DNA of 29,070 nucleotides from NCBI GenBank assembly GCA_038316995.1, contig JBBQAZ010000010.1, positions 1-29,070 on the forward strand, in the 5' to 3' direction. Of this stretch, positions 13,567 through 18,414 are shown in pieces. The first letter of the stretch is position 1; every line of letters begins with the position of its first letter. Under the pieces are notes generated by a model that had not been told where the DNA came from, did no database searches, and worked only from the letters and a program-made list of their open reading frames with translations. A program made the position numbers and the translations under genes. The stretch comes from JAXHNE01 sp038316995. Lineage in GTDB: Bacteria; Patescibacteriota; Saccharimonadia; Saccharimonadales; JAXHNE01.

Positions 13567-13652
13567 CCCCGCTGTGAACTTTTGAGACCTTTCGGCCTAA
13601 GTGCCGATAATCTAATCGCCAGAAGCGGTAAACTCAAAAGTCTACTGCGGGG
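13567..13652 (+). repeat. rnpB module copy 2 (P19 position)
   Basis: The same architecture as copy 1. Its last 35 nt, beginning CGCCAGA, differ from copy 1 by one base, and the CTTTTGAGACCTT segment is shared. The first hairpin has diverged (TCGGC/GCCGA). Confidence 0.8.
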
Positions 13653-13680
13653 TACAGAACCCGGCTTATAGATAGCCTAA

Positions 13681-13720
13681 CAATTAAAAAACCACGCGAG
13701 TTTGCGTGGTTTTTTAATTG
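13681..13720. terminator. bidirectional terminator between rnpB and rplT
   Basis: CCACGC and GCGTGG lie inside a longer palindrome with A- and T-runs on both sides (CAATTAAAAAA...TTTTTTAATTG). It ends rnpB and the infC operon. Confidence 0.88.
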
Positions 13721-13737
13721 TTATAGGACGGAACTTT

Positions 13738-14079
13738 CTATTTAGTAGCTTTTACTACTGCTTCAAAAGCTTTTGGTTCGTTAACTGCTAATTCGGCCAA
13801 AACTTTTCTATCTAGCCCTATATTAGCCTTCTTAAGACCTGCAATTAACTTACTGTAAGTTGTTCCATTTAAACGAGCTGCAGCGTTAATACGGGTGTTC
13901 CATAGCTGCCTAAAGGTTCGTTTTCTGTTCTTGCGGTCCCGAGTTGCATGTTGTAATGACTTTGTGATTGCTTGCTTACCGCGACGCATACTTGAGCGAT
14001 GCGTTTTTGCCATGCCCTTAGTTGCTTTTCGGATTTTCTGTTGTTTACGGTGCTTAGTGACACCTCGCTTAACTCTCAT
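13738..14079 (-). CDS. rplT: 50S ribosomal protein L20
   Basis: The 113-aa protein begins MRVKRGVTKHRKQQKIRK and contains FRQLWNTRINAAAR and GLKKANIGLDRKVLAELA, both typical of L20. It is close to the usual 117 aa. GGAG lies about 10 nt upstream. It is the last gene of infC-rpmI-rplT, with 5 nt between the rpmI stop and its start. L20 binds 23S rRNA early in assembly. In other bacteria it also represses this operon, but no such site was identified here. Confidence 0.96.
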   Translation of the reverse strand: MRVKRGVTKHRKQQKIRKATKGMAKTHRSSMRRGKQAITKSLQHATRDRKNRKRTFRQLWNTRINAAARLNGTTYSKLIAGLKKANIGLDRKVLAELAVNEPKAFEAVVKATK

Positions 14080-14084
14080 ACTAC

Positions 14085-14279
14085 TTAAACTCCAAGATTC
14101 TTCTTAATATTCTTTGCTTCTTTTCCGGTCACTTGACCAGGTATCGAGAAGCTTCGTTTGCGAGCTGCAGACTTCTTACGTAAGAAGTGATTGCTCATTG
14201 CGCGGCCACGTAATACTTTACCGGTCTTTGTGACCTTAATACGATCCTTTGTGCCGCTATGCGTCTTTTGCTTTGGCAT
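14085..14279 (-). CDS. rpmI: 50S ribosomal protein L35
   Basis: The 64-aa basic protein begins MPKQKTHSGTKDRIKVT and contains GRAMSNHFLRKKSAARKR, matching L35. AAGGAG lies 8 nt before the ATG. Both the ribosome-binding site and the start codon are inside the end of infC (23-nt overlap), so translation is coupled. Confidence 0.95.
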   Translation of the reverse strand: MPKQKTHSGTKDRIKVTKTGKVLRGRAMSNHFLRKKSAARKRSFSIPGQVTGKEAKNIKKNLGV

Positions 14280-14787
14280 TAGTGTTGCTCCTTATTACAA
14301 AGTTTAATTGCCGTCCTGCCAGTTGGGGTTTTTGGTCTACGACTATCGATTCACCAAATTTCTCTATTACCTTATCGGCGAGTACGAATCCCAAGTCTTT
14401 ATGAGCGTTCTCTCTACCACGATAGAAAATTGAGATTTTAGTTTTGTGACCAGCATCTAGAAATTTGTGAACTTTGCTAAGCTTCACATCAAGATCATGA
14501 TCGCTAATCTTCATACCAATTCGCATTTGCTTTAAGTCTGCTGACTTTGCATTACGTTTACTCTTTTGGAGTTGCTTGGTTTTCTGATAGTTAAATTTAC
14601 CCCAGTCAACAATTTTTGCCACTGGCGGGCTGGCATTTGGAGAAATCTCAACCAGGTCAAGTCCGTACTCTTCCGCGGTTTGTAAGGCTTCTGACTTCGA
14701 CATGACGCCGAGCTGATCGCCTTCTTCATTGATAACACGCAGCTGTGGTGCCCGAATTTGATGGTTCAGGCGAGTATGATTACTGAT
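14257..14787 (-). CDS. infC: translation initiation factor IF-3, ATC start codon
   Basis: The full-length IF-3 is recovered only by starting at ATC 14787. It gives 176 aa with the expected N-terminal stretch NHQIRAPQLRVINEEGDQLG before the internal Met at 14703. AAGGAG sits 8 nt upstream of the ATC, and an in-frame TAA lies just before it. No ATG, GTG or TTG is available in that interval that keeps the conserved N-terminus. Non-canonical AUU/AUC/AUA starts are known for infC and allow IF-3 to repress its own translation. Both IF-3 domains are complete: N-domain to about residue 80, C-domain with MKISDHDLDVKL and IFYRGREN. It heads the operon with rpmI and rplT. Confidence 0.9.
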   Translation of the reverse strand: MSNHTRLNHQIRAPQLRVINEEGDQLGVMSKSEALQTAEEYGLDLVEISPNASPPVAKIVDWGKFNYQKTKQLQKSKRNAKSADLKQMRIGMKISDHDLDVKLSKVHKFLDAGHKTKISIFYRGRENAHKDLGFVLADKVIEKFGESIVVDQKPQLAGRQLNFVIRSNTNAKAKDA

Positions 14788-14824
14788 TACTTATTCTCCT
14801 TAGCATTATTGCTGGCTGAAAAGC

Positions 14825-14853
14825 ATAATAACAGATTGAGAAACAGAGGTCAA
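14825..14853 (-). promoter_or_regulatory. infC operon promoter
   Basis: On the minus strand TTGACC (14853-14848), a 17-nt spacer and TATTAT (14830-14825). The predicted start is near 14818, giving a leader of about 30 nt with the AAGGAG site. Confidence 0.78.
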
Positions 14854-14871
14854 ACTTTTTATCAAAGAACT

Positions 14872-16389
14872 TTATAGTTGAATTGGCTGTCTTCTATATT
14901 GAAGCGCCTCACTTATATGCGCTTCATTGACTATATCTGAATCGTCTAGATCTGCGATGGTACGAGCAACTTTTAAGATTCGCATGTAACTCCTGGGTGA
15001 TATATCAAGACGCTCTGCTGCTTTGGTGAGTAGTTCTTTGGCGGTGGGAGTGAGCTTTGCGTGCTTCTTTAGCGCTTGGTTATCAAGGCTTGCATTGGTT
15101 AGAACTACATCATCATAACGACGTCGTTGTCTGCTTCGTGCTTTTTCGACTCTTTGGGCAATTTTTGTACTTAATTCTCCAGCGCTTTTTGTGTCGAGTA
15201 GCTTATCGTGTTTGACGTGATCAACCTCTACGAACAGGTCTATTCGGTCAATAATAGGTCCTGACAACTTTCTCTGATATTTTACGATTTGTCCGGGCAT
15301 GCAGGTGCATTGTTTCGTACTTCCGTAGAAACCACAAGGACAGGGGTTGGCAGTTGCGATAAGAGTAAAATCGGCAGGAAAGGTAATTGAGCCCTTGGCT
15401 CTAGATACGGTAATAACTCTGTCCTCAAGCGGCTGCCTGAGGGCTTCAATAGTAGAACGAGAAAACTCTGGTAATTCATCAAAGAACAAAACTCCTTTAT
15501 GACTGAGACTAATTTCGCCAGGTTTTGGCTTTTGACCACCTCCAATAATAGATATTTCACTAGCGCTGTGATGCGGGGCCCGGAATGGCCTTGTATAGAC
15601 AATTTCTGAATAGTCGTTATTCGTAAGACTATGAAGATGCGTAATTTCGAGTATTTCCTCTTGAGTGAGCTGAGGCAAAATAGCAGGAAAGGCCTTCGCA
15701 AGCATACTCTTACCGGTACCTGGCGGGCCACTAAGCATAATATTATGGGCCCCAGCAGCAGCAATCTCTAAGGCGCGCTTTGCTCTATCTTGTCCAACGA
15801 CCTGCGACAAATCTACATTGGCTTTTTGACTTCCAGCTTGAAGCTTTAACTTTCCGGTTTTGTTAATCTTTATTGACTCTGGATCTTGGAAAATTTTAAA
15901 TAACTCCTTAAGTGAGCTAACTGTTATGATCTCTATGCCAGGGACTAGGCTAGCCTGCGTTATATTTTTCTCTGGGATTACAAACCGAGTAATTCCTTTT
16001 TGTTTTGCGTCTAACAGACTACCTACCATGCCGCGTACTGGTCTGACAGACCCATCTAGGCTTAGTTCACCAAGATAGATAACATTAGCTAGCGTATCTC
16101 TCAGGTTAGCTTGGTTACTTGCGAGAAGAATAGATGCCGCAATTGCCAAGTCGAGTGCGGGAGTTTCCTTTGGGACATCCGCAGGGGCAAGATTTATTGT
16201 GATTCTTTTCTTTGGAAAGCTAATCTTACTTGTAGAAAAGGCGCTACGCACGCGTTCGCGCGCTTCGTCGACTGCTTTGTTTGCAAAGCCTACAATAATT
16301 AGATTTGGTAAGCCATTTGAAACCACACATTCTACATCGATCAATGTCCCATCAATACCAGAAGCTATACTTTGTGCCTTTGCATTCAT
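14872..16389 (-). CDS. comM: ComM-like Mg-chelatase-family AAA+ ATPase
   Basis: The 505-aa protein follows the ComM/YifB layout. An N-terminal Lon-protease-like (ChlI) domain occupies about 1-170. Next is an AAA+ core with Walker A GPPGTGKSM (about 221), HHSASEISIIGGG, Walker B FFDELPEF and a four-Cys element CPCGFYGSTKQC. A C-terminal Mg_chelatase_C helical region follows, with RSYMRILKVARTIADL. Family knowledge: ComM is a hexameric helicase that helps branch migration during natural transformation, which would suit uptake of foreign DNA. A weak AGAGA lies near the ATG. The stop lies within 20 nt of the infC promoter. Confidence 0.93.
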   Translation of the reverse strand: MNAKAQSIASGIDGTLIDVECVVSNGLPNLIIVGFANKAVDEARERVRSAFSTSKISFPKKRITINLAPADVPKETPALDLAIAASILLASNQANLRDTLANVIYLGELSLDGSVRPVRGMVGSLLDAKQKGITRFVIPEKNITQASLVPGIEIITVSSLKELFKIFQDPESIKINKTGKLKLQAGSQKANVDLSQVVGQDRAKRALEIAAAGAHNIMLSGPPGTGKSMLAKAFPAILPQLTQEEILEITHLHSLTNNDYSEIVYTRPFRAPHHSASEISIIGGGQKPKPGEISLSHKGVLFFDELPEFSRSTIEALRQPLEDRVITVSRAKGSITFPADFTLIATANPCPCGFYGSTKQCTCMPGQIVKYQRKLSGPIIDRIDLFVEVDHVKHDKLLDTKSAGELSTKIAQRVEKARSRQRRRYDDVVLTNASLDNQALKKHAKLTPTAKELLTKAAERLDISPRSYMRILKVARTIADLDDSDIVNEAHISEALQYRRQPIQL

Positions 16390-16427
16390 GTCAATCTCTA
16401 CTTATGAATAAATAGTATCAGATTAAA

Positions 16428-16458
16428 TAAAAAACCCCGCTTACTGCGGGGCTTTTTT
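16428..16458. terminator. terminator upstream of comM
   Basis: CCCCGC (16435-16440) and GCGGGG (16446-16451), loop TTACT, with A-run on the left and T-run on the right. It can act on both strands. On the minus strand it ends the small RNA and insulates comM. Confidence 0.85.
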
Positions 16459-16583
16459 GTATAAGATTGTGTGTGGTTTTTTGGTTTGTCTTTGAGTATT
16501 GGTTTTATGGAACAACGGCTTGCGAGAAGCCGTTGTTACAGTAGTCGTTTTTGTTTTTGAGCACTTTTTTTATTCAAGCGCTA
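16429..16583 (-). ncRNA. small RNA with strong promoter and terminator, function unknown
   Basis: A minus-strand promoter at 16589-16617 would start an RNA near 16582. It contains one perfect 10-bp hairpin, ACAACGGCTT/AAGCCGTTGT (about 16509-16535), long A-rich single-stranded stretches, and a terminator at its 3' end. Only a 19-codon frame from a GTG with no ribosome-binding site is present. I know of no matching RNA family. Confidence 0.55.
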
Positions 16584-16588
16584 CTCAT

Positions 16589-16617
16589 ATCTTAGACACC
16601 CTTATTCATACTGTCAA
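16589..16617 (-). promoter_or_regulatory. promoter of the minus-strand small RNA
   Basis: On the minus strand TTGACA (16617-16612), a 17-nt spacer and TAAGAT (16594-16589). The TTGACAGTAT context repeats that of the 36-codon gene's promoter. A DnaA-box-like TTATACACA lies just upstream (16648-16656). Confidence 0.7.
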
Positions 16618-16842
16618 CACGTTTGTGTTTAATTATATGTTCATGCCTGTGTATAAGTTTTTTCTCTTGGGTAGCAGCAACGTAAAAATACAAACTATAT
16701 TTATGTTTTCGAGTAAATCATAGATTAAGCCAAGAATATAAATAGAGCTATTTTGTCTACAGGAGTATTAAAATGAATATAAGTACATGTGAGCGTAGTT
16801 GATTGAAACTTGCTTTAGGTGTAGTTCCACTAAAAGGGCTCT

Positions 16843-17200
16843 ATGGTTAGGAATGGGGGACTCTATATTTATATTCCAGCTGTTTCGCAGCAACGATACG
16901 AGAAATAGGGTAAGCGAGCTACAGTATTTGATCATGATTACATTGAATCTATCGGTTTATTAACTAAAGGTTAATACTTTGGCTGTAAATCACTTACCCA
17001 GCTACTAGCCTCAGCAACACAATATTTGATCACCTTTTAAGCATTAATTAAATCAGAAAGCCTAGTAGGACATATAGGATTTAAGTTAGTTACATTAATG
17101 ACTGCTACGATCCTTTTGTTGAATCAATAAAACCGCATATTTACGATCAAATTATGTAATATTTATAGTAGTAAAGATGCAATTATATTGATTATTAGTA
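16843..17200 (+). pseudogene. possible decayed coding sequence in the AT-rich gene desert
   Basis: From ATG 16843 one frame reads protein-like text such as GGLYIYIPAVSQQRYEK and TVFDHDYIESIGLL, broken by stops at 16906, 16972, 17038 and 17128. Stops are rarer than expected for such AT-rich DNA, but no family is recognised. The flanking sequence from 16620 to 16842 and 17200 to 17400 holds nothing else I can support, apart from a 9-codon frame with AGGAG at about 16774-16803. Confidence 0.25.
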
Positions 17201-17400
17201 AAGCATAATTGATTAAAAATAGAGCAAAATTTTGCCGTTAATTATTCAAAAAAACAAGAAGAAATAGTCAAAATATAGTTCATATAATAAATGGTATTTA
17301 ACAAAGTTAAGATTATTATTAACAACATATAATATAGGCAAAGAATACATTGAATTTGTTAAATAACAGCATTAATAATAATTGATACAACAAAAAACTA

Positions 17401-17429
17401 TTGACATTTATAAATAAAAAATGTATCTT
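17401..17429 (+). promoter_or_regulatory. promoter of the plus-strand structured RNA
   Basis: TTGACA (17401-17406), a 17-nt spacer and TATCTT (17424-17429). The predicted start is near 17436. Confidence 0.72.
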
Positions 17430-17435
17430 GTGTTC

Positions 17436-17607
17436 AGTAAGTCGAACAAAAACTTACCCTACGGTTCAAAAATAAACCGATATCGCTCTCGTTTGAGAGC
17501 GGTCAGTCAAGCCATAGACGGCAAGCGCTATAAAGTCATTTTAAAGAGCGGTTTTGCCGTCTTGGCACTTTGAAAATTCATACCCTACATCAAGTAGGGT
17601 ATTTTTA
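17436..17607 (+). ncRNA. highly structured RNA of about 170 nt with terminator
   Basis: Successive hairpins: GTAAGT/ACTTAC; CGGTT/AACCG; a perfect CGCTCTC/GAGAGCG (loop GTTT); and a long composite helix GCCA..GACGGCAA..GCGCT with AGAGCG..TTGCCGTC..TGGC (about 17514-17570). It ends with the terminator TACCCTAC/GTAGGGTA (17581-17601) plus a T-run. No coding frame is present. It is not recognisably tmRNA, SRP, 6S or RNase P RNA. It ends 25 nt before the membrane-protein gene at 17632, so a leader or attenuator role is also possible. Confidence 0.6.
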
Positions 17608-17631
17608 TAATTTGAAGTACAATTTACTTAA

Positions 17632-17979
17632 ATGCTGTTGCTTATAAAAAAGACAATTGGTGCTGTATTACTGAGCATGATTCTATTGGGATTCTTTTTT
17701 TTGACGAATCCAAGCGATCTACCGCTTGCGGCACTCTTTGTACCTTTTTTACTTATATATGCATGCACGTTTCTAATTTTAAGAGAAATATCCCTATTAC
17801 TTATGAAATCGGTTAAAGACAGCTATCGTCTCTGGATTGTCGGTGCGATTGCTTTTATACCAGTCGCATTATTGCTTACGCTTTCTGCAGGTCAAACAGA
17901 CGCAAAAGATGTTTTACTCTTCTTTTTGCTTGTCATTCTTCTCATTTTTTATTTTAGTCGAACAAATTTCCTCAAGTAA
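17632..17979 (+). CDS. small four-helix membrane protein, function unknown
   Basis: The 115-aa protein is almost wholly hydrophobic, with segments at about 10-27, 32-52, 66-86 and 92-110 and short charged loops. No motif is recognised. A TACAAT box ends 8 nt before the ATG and there is no ribosome-binding site, so the transcript may be nearly leaderless. It precedes the disordered protein and the VirD4-like ATPase on the same strand, with a separate promoter between. A link to that machinery is inferred only from position. Confidence 0.7.
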   Translation: MLLLIKKTIGAVLLSMILLGFFFLTNPSDLPLAALFVPFLLIYACTFLILREISLLLMKSVKDSYRLWIVGAIAFIPVALLLTLSAGQTDAKDVLLFFLLVILLIFYFSRTNFLK

Positions 17980-17992
17980 TTTTAGTAAATTT

Positions 17993-18001
17993 TGATATAC
18001 T
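17993..18001 (+). promoter_or_regulatory. extended -10 promoter upstream of 18009
   Basis: TGATATACT is an extended -10 placed 7 nt before ATG 18009. It again predicts a leaderless or near-leaderless mRNA. Confidence 0.5.
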
Positions 18002-18008
18002 AACAGGG

Positions 18009-18413
18009 ATGAATCAAGAGAACTTACACCATAATAATTCAGAAGAACTTCCCATGCCTGTAACAGGTTCAAAGACGAGTTTTGAGTCTCAGCATGCAAA
18101 ACAGGTTGAAACAGGGGCAAGTGGAGCAGTGGTTGGTAGTTCTGACGGGGCGGTCACGACGACTTCTTCCCACGCCTCAGTAATAAGTTCGAGTGTTCAA
18201 GACGATGCTCGGGGTACGGGGCCGCATGTCTCGACACCACATATTGCTGATGATACGGATTTAATTGAAAAAGAGTGGATTGAAAGTGCAAAACGCATCG
18301 TAGCTAATACGAAAGGCGATCCTCACGCCCAATCAGAAGGATTAACCATTGTAAAAAAAGATTATAAGAAAAAAAGATTCAATGTCGATGATGATCTAGG
18401 TGCTGTGAGTTAA
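18009..18413 (+). CDS. hydrophilic, probably disordered protein linked to the ATPase gene
   Basis: The 134-aa product is rich in Ser, Thr, Gly and His in the first 85 residues and has no predicted fold there. A charged segment (LIEKEWIESAKRIVANTKG) looks helical, and a lysine-rich DYKKKRFNVDDDLG tail follows. No signal peptide or membrane segment is seen. Its stop lies 1 nt before the ATPase ATG, so the two are translated together and it is probably an accessory factor. No family is recognised. Confidence 0.72.
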   Translation: MNQENLHHNNSEELPMPVTGSKTSFESQHAKQVETGASGAVVGSSDGAVTTTSSHASVISSSVQDDARGTGPHVSTPHIADDTDLIEKEWIESAKRIVANTKGDPHAQSEGLTIVKKDYKKKRFNVDDDLGAVS

Positions 18414-18414
18414 G

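Larger units (their letters stand above)
13191..13681 (+). ncRNA. rnpB: RNase P RNA with two large duplicated side modules
   Basis: Universal elements are present: GAGGAAAGTCCGGGC (P4 5' side) at 13298-13312, AGGGTGAAACGAG-type core, and ACAGAACCCGGCTTATAG (P4 3' side) at about 13654-13671. P1 pairs GTTAGG (13192-13197) with CCTAAC (13676-13681). P2 pairs GTCGATC (13204-13210) with GATCGAC (13559-13565). It is about 490 nt, longer than the usual 350-400. The extra length lies in two multi-branched modules at the P3 and P19 positions. RNase P RNA is the catalytic part of the enzyme that removes tRNA 5' leaders. Confidence 0.95.

Noticed and set aside
16648..16656. DnaA-box-like TTATACACA as a sign of oriC in the AT-rich region
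   Set aside because: A single box; no cluster and no dnaA or dnaN nearby. Kept only as a remark in the gene-desert finding.
16499..16723. 74-codon open frame in the gene desert
   Set aside because: No ribosome-binding site. It runs antisense through the small RNA promoter and hairpin, and its composition is low-complexity Val/Phe.
16794..16809. GATTGAAAC, a common ending of CRISPR repeats
   Set aside because: Only one copy is present, with no spaced repeats and no cas genes in the window.
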